Positions 12,226-26,200 of a stretch of DNA of 64,000 nt are shown here, in pieces. The position numbers and the translations under genes are program-made. Origin of the DNA: Nageia nagi (lineage: Eukaryota > Pinophyta); assembly GCA_050084985.1 (NCBI GenBank), contig JBITNC010000001.1, positions 191,828,001 through 191,892,000 on the forward strand, in the 5' to 3' direction. How positions within the stretch are numbered: the first letter of the stretch is position 1; every line of letters starts with the position of its first letter. The notes beneath the pieces were generated by a model. The model saw only the letters and a program-made list of their open reading frames with translations, was not told where the DNA came from and did no database searches.

Positions 12226-13659
12226 TGTGATGAGCCAAACTAGGGTTCATGTGGAGTTGCACAATTCTTGTTCATAAAATTATCCAAAAACTCAAAATGA
12301 ATGCAACGCCTCACTCCAAACACGAATTAATGATCAATTATGCAAACTACACCCTTCAAGAGCCAACATCTCACTCAAAAGGGTAGAGACTCAACAAACA
12401 ACACAAATCTTGTGCTAGCATGCCAACATCTCATTCAATAGGGCACAAAACAAAATAACAATGCAACGGAATAACAACAATGCTCAAGGAATGAGATCTC
12501 AAATGATATTCTTTGATAATAATGGAGATACAATTATAGGTCTTGAATAAAAGTGCTCTCTAGCAAATGATGACTCGATTGCAGATCTTCAAGAGTGCTA
12601 TAGCGATGGTATTTTTTGTACCTAAGGAGCTTGCACCAAGGTTGCCTCCAATAGGGTTATTGCAAATGGCTCTAGGGCCTCACTAATTGTAGCAATGGCA
12701 AGGCCAAGCACAGGGCTTCCTTACCTCTCTAACGATGGAACAATCAGAGTTCCTCCCTCGAACGGCTAGAGTAAGGAAGAGGTTAGCCTTCAATCACCTC
12801 CCTTAAATGCAGATTAGCGTCTACAAGTGGCAAAGATAGAGTTCTCACACCCAATCTGATAAAATGGAGATTTAATAATCAATTCCGCATATCCTCTTCT
12901 CAAAGTCCTCCTTATATAGGAGAGGTGGCTCATCTTCTAATTTGGTGTTGAGATGATCCAATGGTGTACAAGTGTGATTCGTGTGGTCATGTTGCTACGT
13001 CCAAGATGGAGAGCCTTGGGATGAGTGAAATCACATCTAAGGGTCTAGAATGCTAGCTCTAGGATGATGGAGCCTTTAATGCATCTCGGTGTCAGTGCCA
13101 TATGCTAGAATGTGTCCAAGAGTGTGATGCGGGGCCTAGGGATGCCTAGATCTCCAATGTGTGGGTCAAATCCTTCCTTAATGCTCAACGTCTAAGTCTA
13201 GAAGTCCTCCAACGCCTTGGGATGCGAAATACCTCTCTTTGGTGCCATTTCCAAGCCTAGGAGTTTGTGAAATGCCTTGAAGGCGGTGTAATCACCTAGA
13301 TGGATGCTCTACCTTGAAGAGGGGAGCATTAATGACAAGAGGATCATCTAATGCCAATATTACAATCATAAAGGCTTAATATGCAATGCCTCATTATTGG
13401 AGACTAATATTGCATTTACAATCATAATGGCTTTGGTATGATCAATATGTCATTATTCGCATAATTGGACACTCAACTATATATAATATGCTAAATAAGG
13501 GCCCAACGTTCTATATTTGGAGTACTAAGCTACGCTCCAATTGGAACTTACAAGTAATTGGCCAAATAACTACTAAGATAAACAAAAGTACTTCTAATCT
13601 AATGTTCCCATTTACTAGTGGTGAAATGGGGAAAACACCATAAAAATGGGGACATTACA
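12226..13659 (-). mobile_element. LTR (minus) with adjacent PBS, about 1.43 kb
   Basis: Sense start TGTAATGTCCCC at 13659 and sense end GGCTCATCACA at 12226. Just outside the sense end (12213-12224, minus) is TAGCATCAAAGC, a decayed Met-tRNA PBS, so this is the 5' LTR of a minus-strand element. Its internal part continues at 12225-12129 and is then interrupted by the 6683-12128 insertion. Confidence 0.7.
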
Positions 13660-14095
13660 AAAGCAAAGTGCAAAATCTTATGTTATATAAGAAGATATAT
13701 ACAGAAAAATCTTGGGATTGCACATCCAAGGCTCAATGCTTTTGCTGTGATTGATACTGATTTCTTCCTGCCATCACTTTCAATGCTCATGGAAATAAAT
13801 TCATCAACTCTTTTTGACTAACTGGCACATTTTCTTTTATTTTAGCCTTTCCTACTATACACCTTGTAGTTTGTGAGACCTGGAATGTCTTGTTGGCATT
13901 ATACTATGTCTGCTTCAACTTTTTCTTCTGTCTAGTCATTTTAACAGAATAAATTTCAGTTATGGTTTTCTATCTTTCTTCTTACTAGAACATTTTATTC
14001 CCTTTTTTGTTACTCTTCTTGTATCTTCTACTCATTCATTTGCATGTGTGTTTGTATGAGCGAATAGTTCTAACATTTTTTCTTTGTTATTGCAG
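13660..14095 (+). other. HSD intron sequence
   Basis: A/T-rich unique-looking sequence with pyrimidine-rich text before the exon acceptor at 14095. I see no gene or repeat. Confidence 0.6.
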
Positions 14096-14211
14096 GTTTG
14101 ACTTTCGTTGATTGTTCTGCTAGCGATCAAACTGTTGAGTTGCTGAACAAAGTTTTAGATCTTGACTGCTGTATTGTTTTAGCGAATAAAAAACCGCTCA
14201 CAAAAAACATT
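14096..14211 (+). CDS. HSD: HSD exon a
   Basis: 116 nt. Begins after TTGCAG in phase to complete a Gly codon, and ends at phase 0 before GTAATA. Encodes VDCSAS through ANKKPLT, the end of the nucleotide-binding domain, including the conserved Lys pair. The preceding exon is not found upstream, so that intron exceeds 14 kb. Confidence 0.92.
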
Positions 14212-17200
14212 GTAATAATCTGTTCTTGTGTTTTATTTGTCTTTTTAGTTTGAATAAAAAAAATTATTATGTTTTTGGGTTGTTAAATAGGGGACTTTTT
14301 AATATCTGGGCACCCACTTGATCCATACAATTCACAATCATTATTACAATTTGCAATAAAAAAGAGATTATTAGATAATACCTTCAAACTATAAATATGC
14401 GAACATGAACATCAAGATCTGTCTTCTTCTTTTCTGTTGAATTACGAATATGATACAAGTAGGTGCTTTAGATATAGTGATATTAAAATGACTGATTTAG
14501 CAGCCAAGTTGGAACTTTTTCTGTTCTCTTTCTCTCTCTCAGTTTCTACTTAAAACCAATTTGTTCCTAGCAATTCTATCTTTACAATGCCATTAGAAAG
14601 TTTGCGCTCATTGTGATATCTCATGGCTTTTAGAATTTTGTGCTCATTGTGCCTGTTTTTGGGTTTGCTATTAGCAAATTTACACTGCACTGGGACTCCA
14701 AAAAATAATTTGTAAAAGTTCTTTTTGGAGACAACCTTGCCTGTGTAGATGGCCCTGAATGTCTCATCCAAGTGAACTTAGCTTGCATTTAGCTTGAAAC
14801 ATATTAACATGTGCTTGTGGTAGTTCATTACCTTGCTTAAAAGAAATATACTTCAAATTTTGATTCATACATTGACAATGTGACATGTTTTTCCAGCACA
14901 AAGTGATTAAATAGGTGCCAGCTTGGTTCATCTGTCTAGACAATCAATTCAATGAAATTTATGCATTTGGTTTTATTAATTTGTACCAAACATTGCTTAT
15001 GGGCAAGAAAATCCTGAGTTTAAGATGCCCCTGAAGTCAATGAGTAGAAAACAAGGAAGATACACACTGTAAATCATATGATGCAATATAACTTTATAAG
15101 AAAACAAATAAAATTTATGTTATCAATTTCATTGTAAAATTATGTTTATATTTGAACCATTTTCGATAATTCTAATGCCAGTATTACATCACTAAATAGA
15201 AAAGCTATGTAAGGTGTCTGAAATTATATGGTCTAGTTAGTTTTCCACTAAGAAGTGTATGCATATTAACTTAGGATTCGGTTAGCTATTTAGTTTCTAT
15301 CCTTTTCATGCTCTTCTGTCTATATAAGCTTACATCCTTGTTTCATGTATTTCTGCACTTATTTGAAATATTTTTGTTTTAAAAACTGTCATGCAGGAGT
15401 TTTATGATAAGATTGTTTCGAAGTGGCGACGTGTTCGTTTTGAGTCAACGGTAATGTCCTTCAGGCCTATCGAATCAATGTGGTAATATTTCCTATAGGC
15501 TTGAATAGTTTCTGCCTTGGTAATGATTATGGTCAAGATACTTGGGCTTTAAACCAATGCCATTATGTGTAAGTTATGTTGATGGTCAAGGATTTTTAAC
15601 TCACTCATGCATATTTGGGTGAATTTAATTTATATATTCTCTAATAGAGTATTAATCCCATGATATCTAAGCCTAGATTGTTAATTTCTCATCCAAAATT
15701 GTGAACTTTGTTTTTCAAGCACAACTAGATAATGGAATTGTGGTATAGTGAAACATAAGATTGGGACCCTATGTAATATCCCAAAATTGGAAATTACATG
15801 ATAAAAACATACTTTATTACATAACTTGTGACACAAGCTATGGATTGATGATTCGTCATCTAGAATGGATAGAGCATCTCGTGCCAACCATTTTGATAGG
15901 TTACATGATGGGGTTCCATCAAGAAACAAAAGGGATATTGCACTTTGAAGTTTGTGTCCTGGCCCAGAATTCTACAATTGCGCATGCAAAAATTCACAAT
16001 TATCTTCCAATTGAAGTGATATCTTTGTGTGACGTCTTTCTTCTTGGGATATGTAGTCATTATATATTGTAATGGTTCCCTTGGGCCACTTAGAGTGACA
16101 CATCCCTCTTCTAGAGGTGCGTAGGATTATCTGGAGTAGATCTAGTAGATTCTATTAGTCATGTGCATGGTTCCAAGGAGCAATTGTGAGCCCCAATGTG
16201 GGATGTTTCCCTCCTGTTGGTGTTGATTTCTTTCCTACCTTGCAGGGTTGAAACGAAGGCAGGCTTTGCAAGAGAAAGATGCCTCACTAACATTAATTGC
16301 ATGAGCCAGTTAATGATGCCAAATAAATATTGTAATTAAAATACCAAGGCAATTATTATTTGTAAATGCAATATTAGTCTCTTTAAATGACGTGTTGCAT
16401 ATTTCTAGCCTTGAATATAATTTGGCAGCCTGAGGCATTTTAATGCTTATGTAATTATGCTCCTCCCTAGGCCCAACGTCGCACTTAGGGGTAGAGCACA
16501 AGGATCATAAGGGGAAAACACTCATCCCTAGGCGCAAGAGACTCCTAGAGGGAGGCATGGCATTTAGAGAGACATTGGCATTGTTGGATATGATTTCGTG
16601 GATCCCGAAGACACCCACATTGCAACATCACACTTCAAGGAAACATCTAAACCATCAAAGGCAATCGTGGTGATCCCAAGGTGCATGGAACCATCTAGAG
16701 GTGGACACAAGACCTAGAGGCCACTTGAAGACTATAAAAGGAGGATGAGGCCTCACTTGAAGACATGCTTGTTTGGAATCTTTCTCTCTTCTTCAGGTTG
16801 CAGGCGTTGACTTCTCCCATTGCCTCTTGTGGACGAAAACCCTCAAGAGAGGTGCTGAGATTCGACATGGTCTTAGGGCTGTACGGATTGCTACTTTGAG
16901 GTATAACACACCTCAAAGGCTTTGCTAGCTATCTAGGGGTGTTGGCATTACCCTAGATTACCTTAACACTTCTAGAGACCTTGGTGTCTTGGCCATAACT
17001 TGTGAAGGAGGAAGACCTGGTTCAAGCCTTGCCCATCTGTGGGACAACCTTGGTGCTATTTCATTTTTCTAAGCTACATTCTTGAATACCTTCAATTAGG
17101 AAATCTTTTGCTATAGGACAAGGTATGTAATTTGATTATCCATTCCAAAAGACAAATTGGTGATCCAAGACTTGTGATGAAAGTTATGTCTTCTAAAAGG

Positions 17201-20200
17201 TTTCTTAAAATCGGGGACACTACATTTGATCTTCCTACTTTACAAGATGCAATCAAGAGGGCTCTTACTCTTGAAGATTCCACTCTTCCAAAAAACAAAG
17301 CACTTGGTACCATATCATAGACTTATCAAGGGGGCACATTTTAAGAAGGATTCATCACCACCAAAGAGAGATCAATCAAGTGGGAAGCCCACTCTTGCCA
17401 CCCCTATAACATATAGAAGAAGAACCAAGGATGAGAGGAATGAAAGGAACAAATTAAGAAGGAAGAATCTATGTTTTAGTTGCAATGAACCTTGGAAATC
17501 GGGCCATTGTTGTCGAGGAAAACGAGCCATACACTACATTGAGGTCTTTTCGGAAGAAGAATCATCGGACGAGTATGAAGAACATGAGGACAATGATGGA
17601 TATGATTCGGATGAGCCATCATGTAGGGCTATGGACTCCCAAAGGTGAACCCCAAAATCTATTACAAAAATGACACCAAGTGGAGGAGCATTAGCTACCT
17701 TGAGTGGAACAAACCAATTCTTCACTATTAAGGTTTTGGGGGGAGTTTTAAGAGAAAAGCTCATAGTTTTGATAGATGGAGGTGCTACTCATAACTTTGT
17801 GAATGAGAAGCTAGTAGTCATAAAGAAAATGAAGATTGAACCATTCCCGAGTTTCAATGTGGTTGTTAGAAATGGAAACATTACACCTTGCAAAAAGTAT
17901 GTACCCAATATGAAAGCCATCTTGAAGGATTACACCATTGAAGATGAGTTCTTCATCTTTCCACTAGGTGACTCACCTCAAGTTGTCTTAGGGGTACAAT
18001 GGTTGGTATCTTTGAGAGACTACACCATCAATCATCAAACTTTGCTATTCAAGTTCAAAAATGGGGGATGTGAGATTATACTTCAAGGAATCAAAGAAGA
18101 CAAAGCCCAAAATGCATCCATTAAGAGATTGGAGGCAGTCGCATCAAGTACCAAGGAAAGGGAGGCGTCAAGTAAGGAACCACAAGAAGATAGAGGGAAG
18201 CCATTAAGAAATCCCATGGAGCAAAGATGGGTTTTGACACAAGAAGGCATCCAAGAAGAAGGTACACATGTAGATCCTCTTTTCCTTGATTACTCTTTGC
18301 ATATTTCCAATTTCAAAGGTAAAGTTAGTTTTCCACTTTACCTAAAGATGAGGAAACCCCACAAAGAACTCTCTAGGAAACCCAAAATGACCACTAGGTC
18401 TCACATCTATGGAAAAAGGTTAGCCGAAAAAGATACCCCTCAGCCATCTTCCAAAAGAATGAGAAGTGATCTTAGAAACCTCATTAACCCAAAGGAAACA
18501 TTAGTTGAGCCTATCAAATACCTCACCCTCCAATTGGAAGGACATATCCTAGGAGAGCCTATCATTGCCTTAATAGACAATTGTGATGTCCCATTTGGGC
18601 CAATGATAATATATCATGGCCACTTTGTATTCTAGTGTATGTTCATGTTGTACTTGTGTAACTCAAGCAGGAGCTTATGGTTTGCAGACCCCACTATGAG
18701 CCCAACAATGGGATGTCTCTCCTTGAGTAGTGATGTGTTTGTTGTAATGTGTTATCTCGGATTGTGGGAATCCCAATGTGTCAGGTGTAGTTCATGGGTA
18801 ATCCCGGATTCTGGGAATCCCTAGGTAGATGTGTGTCATGTATATTCAAGGTGCACAGAGGAGCATGTCAACGTTGGGAGGGCCCCACATACCCCACGTT
18901 GGCTCAGGAGACTTCACAGCCCCCACATCAGCCTAGGAGGTCATGTGGGACCCCACGTCAGCCTTAATGGCCTTTATGACCCCCACGTTGGCATACTAGG
19001 CCAATGGGACCCCCACGTTAGCATACTGGGCCAATATGACCCTCATGTTGGCACTGTTGACTTGTTGACCCCAACGTTGGAATAGAATTGGCTTGGGGTG
19101 ATAATGAGGCATAACGGGTGTACATGAGAGACTATATATTGAGGATGGAGCTCCATGATGAGGTTACCATTTATCATGTACTTTCTATACCAAACCCAAT
19201 CGGGAAACCGAGTCTTGGTGGTGCTGAGCAAATATTCCTAGACGGTGTTGTGCCTGCACAACACACCCCAAGATGCAGCATTTTGGGGACCCAATTTTTT
19301 CAAATGGCAATGAGCAACATTGCCTATGCATGGTCAACTTATGAACGATATGGAGACCTAGAATGGCGAGATGATCAAACAATGCAAGAGCATGCCCAGG
19401 AGTCATGGAAACAGTTCAACTCAGCTAGCGGCCAAGTCAAGGCTAGGTCTCGAGTAGTGTCTCAGAGGACAGAGTTGTGGATTGCGACAACAACCAGATA
19501 GTGGAGTTTTGAGCAAATGGCCATTAGGGCAAAAAAGGCGTCGTTTTGGCAAGTTTAAGCAACAAAGGTGCCAAGACAACAAAAGGTGCTTTTTTTGTCG
19601 AGTTTGAGCCCGAGAGTAGTTGATATAGTTAAGATGACAAAAATGCGCGTTTTTGTACAATTTGAGCCCAGAAAGGGTATCTACAGCCAAAAAGCACGTT
19701 TTTGTCAATTTTGAGCTGGGGGAGCCAGAAAATGGTCAACGGCATGGAAAAGCGCATTTTGGTCAATTTTGAGCTCGAAAATGGTTAGTATAGTGAAAAT
19801 GTGCGTTGTTGCACAGTTTGGGCCTAGAAAGCTCGAAAATGACCAAAAATGCAAGTTTGAGCTCAAAGTGCTCTGAAATGCCCCGAAAGGCCAAAAATGA
19901 GCATTTTTGCATATTTGGAGTCCGAAAAGGCCGGAAATGTAGATTTTGAGCTCAAAATACCGGAAATGATCATTTTTTCACCATTCGAGCTCAGAAATGT
20001 CCAAAAAAGCCAGAAATGATCGAAATTCATACTTAGAGCCTGGAAATCGCTGGAAATGCACCGTTTGGGCCTGTAAGAGACGGAGAAGGTTGGGAATGTA
20101 CAATATAGCCCAGGATGAATGAGGAAAACAAGTTCGAGCACCCTTGTGGGCTGGGATCAAGAAATGAGCGTTTTGACCTCCGAAAAGCTTCGGTTTGAGC

Positions 20201-23200
20201 CCGAAAAATGAGTTTTTTCCAAAATACTTGAAATGAAAATCCGTGAGAGAGGTGTGGTGCCAAATGACGAATAAAGGCCACTCTCCTCTTGGAAATTTTG
20301 AAAAAACTCGATTTTTGATCCCCGAGAAGTTAGGGGGGAGTTTTGCAAGTTTTCCCTCAAATTTCAAAAAATGGCATATTCTCTTCAAAACCTGTGCCTA
20401 CCTTTTTAGAGGCCCAGGTTGATTTGAAATGGCAATTTTTGAGCTCAGGAGAGTGGGGATTGCGATTCTACATCAAATTGGTCTTTCAAGTTCACTATTT
20501 TGACGAGTTTTGCTCCATCGAAAGTGAGAAAAAACAGGAAAATGAGCAAAAGGACAGCCAATGAGAATGCTCCAAGATTTCCAAAATTCCAAAAGTGTCA
20601 AAATGATAATTTAAGAGTGAGGTAGGGTGGCAAATAAAAAATTAGGCACCTTTCCTCTTGGAATTTTTGAAATTGGGCAAATTTTGACCCTCCTAGAGGT
20701 AGGCGTTGGTTTGCCTTGTTTCGCTCAAATTCCAAAATTTGGAAAATGGCCTAAATGCCTCAAAACCTGCGCCTACCCTTCTTGTGCCCCAAATTTGAAA
20801 AAAATTGGAAATTTTGACCTTCAAGGGGTGTAGGATGGGATTCCACACAAGTTTGATGATTTGACTTTCCTAAAAAAATGAAATCTACCTTGTCAAATCA
20901 TCAAATTTCGATTGACCAATGAGAGGGCTCCAAATTTTCTCAAAATTTTCCAAAATTGGTCAAATCAAAAAAGGAAAGTGAGGTAGGGTGAAAAATTCAA
21001 AGGAGATCAACATTGTCTCTTGCAATGTTGTAAAAAAATCAAGTTTACCCCCTCAAAAACCTAGGTGGCAGTTTTGGCTTATTTCCCCCATTTCTAAATT
21101 TCCAAAAAAACATGCCAAAGCCCCTAAAGTCTGCGCCTAGCTCGCAAGCTCTCATTTTTGCTCAAAAATCAAAGTTTTTGATCCTAGGAGCATGGAAAAT
21201 CCAATTTTGCATCTCTTTCATGTTTCAACTTTTTGGAAAAAAGTTGATCTACTCCCTCAAAATCCCAAAATTTGGATCAGCCAATGGGAGAGCTCCAAAA
21301 TTTTTCAAAAATTTCAAAAATCCCAAAAACAAAATTAGAAAGAAAGGTAGGGTTCAAAATCCAGATGCAAGCATCTTTGCCTGTTGCAAATATGTTCAAA
21401 AACTAATTTTGCAAGTTATCCCCATTTTTTCATTTTTCAAAACTTGCCTAAACATCCTAAAACCTGTGCCTAGCCTCCTTGGTCCCTAAAAGTGCCGAAA
21501 ATTGCAATTTTTCACTTCTATGAGGTAGGTGGTGTGATTTTACACCATTTTGACCTATCATTTGTGCAATTTGGTTCACACAAACTCCTAAAAACCACCT
21601 TTTTGCATCCAAAAAGGATCCAAGGGCTGAGAAAACTCAAAAAAATTTGATTTTCCTTCAAAAATCTCAAAATTCAAAATCCAAATCTGAAGCATGGAGG
21701 TTGTAGAGCATTCCAAGGCCATCATCTTTGCTTCCAAGACCCCCATGTTGCTCCAAAACTGCCCCTTCCACACTTAGGTGCAGGTTTTGGGTTATTTCTC
21801 CATTTTCGTCCACTTTTCCAACTATGGGTATGAGGATGATAAGTCTAAAATGCAAGCCTTTTGATCTAAGGTTGATATGGAAGTGACATGTGGCACTTTT
21901 GACCCCCTCGAGTCTATAAATATGACCATACCCCCTCCATTTTGCTCACCTCCCATTTTTGCACCCTTATGCTGCCCAAATTTTTGAGAATTTGAGAGCC
22001 AAGTGAGAAAAGAAGCCATTTTTCCAACCTTGGAGGATTTTTCAAACACTTAGTATATTGGCCATTTACCCAAACTCCATTAAAGTTCAAAATCCAAGCA
22101 TCCTCCATCCACATGAACTCCATTTTTTTCCAAGTTTTGAGGATTTTTTTCACAAAAACCCATTTTTCAAACCCTTAAACACTTGAAAATTTATTTTTTC
22201 AGATTTCAAGTTTGATCACTTTTTTGTATACCCTTTATGCATGTGATCAACTTTTATTTTCAGCTAAAAAACACAAAAAAATTCATAAAATCCAAGATTC
22301 GAGTGCTCAAAATCCTCATTTCTTGCAAAAAAAATAAAAAAAAAAATCCAAAATTTTTTCAGAAAACTCCAAAAATTGTTTCTAAAGTCCGTTTTGGCTG
22401 TTTCAAAATCTGAAACACCTTCCCCATTCATTCCCCATCCATCTAAGGTTTTATAACTTGATTCCGGCACCATTTGCCAATTTTGCCAAATTTCATCACT
22501 TTTTCCTATTGAAAAAGTCAACTTTTTTTGAGAAAAACTTGAAAATTCTCCAATCATCCTAAATTTTTGCCATGGCATTCTCCTTTGAGGCAGCTACCTT
22601 TGTGTCACCTTAAACTCACCCAAAAGGCTTTGAAAATTGCAAACCTTGATATTTTTCGATGATGGCACACTTAGAGAAAATAAATGCCCAAAATCCCAAT
22701 TTTTTGAAAAATTCTCTTAGCTTGCCAAGACTCTTCTAACTCTATATTGTCCACCTAAATAGGTACAAGATGGCATTGGTCGCGCAAAACATCAAAGACA
22801 TGAAAACAGATGAAAGGAGGAGTCAGATTTGCCACCTGGTGTAAGGAAATGGTCAAGACCAATAAGGCCATCCTGGAGCATCTACTACCAAACAAAGGAA
22901 TCCTCCAAGCAACCCATTGGGCCATCAGAAACGCTCACAGAAGATGACTTTGAAGCCAAAATTGCAGCAAATGTACAAGCCATCTTCTCACCACCGCCAG
23001 AATAGAAAGGGGTCTATTTTGGCAAGTTTTTAATATGTAAGCCAAATATTTGGCCAACTTAGTGGATTTCCACTAAGTCCAATTGTAATCTCTATTTAGC
23101 ATTTTTAATTAGTTTTTAATTTTGCAATTAGGGTTAGGGTTTTGAAATTCATTTCTAGGGTTTCAAAAGTCAATTTTAGGGTTTTCAAACTCTATAAGTA

Positions 23201-26200
23201 AGAGACCAAGGGTCTCATTTTTGTAAGGACTTCATTCTAAAGCAAAACACTTCAAGCTTGAAGAGAACTTTTGTAAGAGAGTAGCAAATTGATGTATCCT
23301 TGCGCAACTCTTTTTCAAATTAATACAAAGTGGTTAAAGCAAAGACTTGAGTTTGAAACTTTTCACATTGATGTTATTGATTGATTCTTTGAGGGCACTC
23401 ATAGTGGGTTTGTGTACTTTCGTTTTATTCCTTTGAAAGCTCATGAGCTTTAGGGAAGTTATCTCTGAAAAACTTTAAAAGTACTTGAAGCCTACCTATG
23501 CTTGTTGCTTGATCCTTAACACCCAAGTTGTTGGGTATTCTATGTCAAATTTCTACTTCTATGACATCTTCTTAAGTTCTTCATCCAAAACCGTGATCCA
23601 CCCATGTTGAGACTTTCTGTTTCCACCCATTTGACGTTCCTCCCCGCTCCTCTTTGAAGCAATTCAAACGATAAGTTGTTTGCTTGCAAGGTTGGATGAA
23701 TTGGATGAAGAGTCTTTAACCGATTCAGAAGAGATCAACTCTTAGACACTTTCCTGTCAGTGAAGCTCAACCTCATATCTGATCAAGTATCCCTTCTTTC
23801 TCCAAGTTGTCGTCCTTCACCTTTTACAATATTGCCTTTATGCTTTCTTTATGCTTTCATACCAAATATGATCGTTAAGTCCACACACAAAAATTTTGAA
23901 CAAACTCTATACATCAAAGAATAAAACATCGTTGGTTAATAGGCTACATACCTCTCATTCTATTCCATTGAGGCTGATTCCAAAAAGGGATACCGCACCT
24001 TTTATTTATCTATCCCTATCCAGAAAACACACTTGGCGAACACACCTTACAACGTTACGACGTTGGGGTCGCTAAGCAGGGTGTTTCAACTATCCTTTTC
24101 AACTGTGGGAATTGGTAACGCATTCCCAACTATGTTGCTTGGGATCTCCTAAGTTCCGCCCACGATATTTAGAGTGTCCCGCACGAAAAAGAAAAGCATC
24201 CCAACATGAGCCAACAATGCAAGATAGATGAGAGTGCTTCGAGACATCAAGGGAGAGGTCATAATGGACTTCAACTCAACCGGAGTGAAGAATGCATTTT
24301 AGTGGACGGAAGAGGGAGACTATGAGTACAACGAAGCAGAATCCCTTACTCTTTACCAATCCACCAAGAAGTTGGCATCCATGATCAAGGATTAGATGTT
24401 TGAAGAACATCACGAGTTGAAGGGTAATCTTCTTGTCAATTCCAAGCACACCAACTTCGTCTCCATTATTAACAAGATGAGCAGCATAATGGCCCAAGTA
24501 CTAGGGAAGGAAGACAACACCAAATTCACAAAGGAGTACTTTGGCTTCATCGTCTTGATCAGCAAAGGGAAGAGGATCAAGTGGAGTAAGGTCATCAGTG
24601 ACACTCTCGATGACCACTTGTCTTCTATCAACACCACCAAGAAGTTCTACATGAATTTGTACATGGTGTACTTGCTACTCCATGGCTAGTATTGATCTAA
24701 AGCCCTTGGCGAGGAGGCCTTGTTGCATAATGGGACTCATCTGGTGTGGGAGTGTTATCTGAAGTGGAGAGTTGAGAGGAGATGGAATAGCTATTTCATG
24801 AGGACTCACGGTTGGGAGTACGAGATATACAAGGATTTGAAGGGAGAAGTTTCATTCTCACGGATCTCCAACTCAGCCAAAGATGCAGTAAAAAAGTACG
24901 GAGATTTCTTTCTCCAAAATCAGCATTTCCGTATATACGGATATATGGATCTTCCATGGGGCCATTCTAGTTGCTTAGGTATGTTAGCAATAGGTTAGTC
25001 TTGATGGAGATGATGAGGCAACTGGCATTCTTGCATGAGCATGTGTGGCAAAAGAAGTTGGTTACCACAAACCTCCCAGTCCTAGTGGGTGAATATCAAT
25101 GTCGATTCTAGGTTGGTGTGGACATAATGAAAGAAGAGCTTGAGAAGTATGGCTTCAATAAGATGAGTCGAGTTGAGCACTATGACCCGAATCACAAGAT
25201 ACACAACTTTTTCATGAAGGAAAGAAAAAAGGCATATAACCATAGGTCACTTGAAAGTGAAGAGTTGTTCAGGAACGTGAGTAGTGAGTCCGAGTTGAGG
25301 AATATTCGTCCTCAATTGCAAGAAGAGGCAAAGACAAAGCAAAAGGCAGTGGAGGATAACATAGGAAAGTCCTTGTCATCCGTCAAAGGGAGAGGTCGGG
25401 AAGATTCCACTTCCCAACTCACTCTCTACCATTTGGACGATGAAGAACAAGTGAATCAGTATGCTTCCATGCATGGGAGTCACCCAATGGACACCACGGT
25501 TAAGCAAATTAGAGAACAATTGGATGAGCAAAATGTAGGACTCCACACTTACAACAGTCAGAGGAGAGAAGTGACAAGGAGAATCCAAGAGAAGAAGAGA
25601 GGCAATTGAAGAGGAGGCTGGATGTGATGGCCGCTCAAGAACCCATCATAGAAACACACCAGCAATGAATGGGGAATAGTTGTAAATGAGTGCCTTAATG
25701 TCTACAAGATGGATGTGGGAGATGAATTTGAAGACATTGACGAAGACCACCCAGTTGGAGAGAGTTCCACTCAGCCTGGTAGGAGACAAACCTATGTTCA
25801 AATGAAAGACAATGTAGTGCACATCAAGACAGTGTTCATCGACAAAGCCAACCTTAAAATCAAGGAGACCTCAAGGAAATCACTCGAGTAATTGAGATGG
25901 GGCCAATTGGAATCGTAGAGAGAAAGCATTCCATCATCGCCAATGCAAATGCCATGACAAAAGATGGATTGCAAAAGGAGAAGGAGATCAAGAGTTTGAA
26001 GAAAGAATTGGCTGACCAGAAGAAGTTAACAAGGGAAATTGAAATGGCTAGAATGATCCCTGAGGACATCAGGAAGCAAATTCCATTAATTGAGGATTTG
26101 TTGGCAATTAAAGAGAAGTTGATTCAAGACATCATTGGGGTGGTGACACAGTTTGTAGAAACTCTTCAAATGATTTCCATAGAAGAAGACAAGATGAAGG

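Larger units (their letters stand above)
19246..24206 (+). repeat. 5' LTR of LARD-like element (about 5 kb)
   Basis: Starts with the 18-base palindrome TGTTGTGCCTGCACAACA. It contains two tandem arrays, a TATA-like CTATAAATATG near 21914 and another near 23190. A small reading frame starts ATGGCATTGGTC at about 22771 and soon stops; its role is unclear and it may be a relic of the ORF N-terminus. Confidence 0.6.

Noticed and set aside
15860-16072. Overlapping frames on both strands near 15.7-16.1 kb as a possible HSD exon
   Set aside because: No similarity to homoserine dehydrogenase and no phase-compatible splice pair. They lie in LTR-like sequence.
23272-24206. Independent 935-bp LTR (TGTAAGAGAG...CCCAACA) separate from the LARD-like element
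   Set aside because: Flanks of 23272 do not match the flank of 27250, whereas 19246/27250 have matching inverted ends, a TSD and a continuous host LTR across them.
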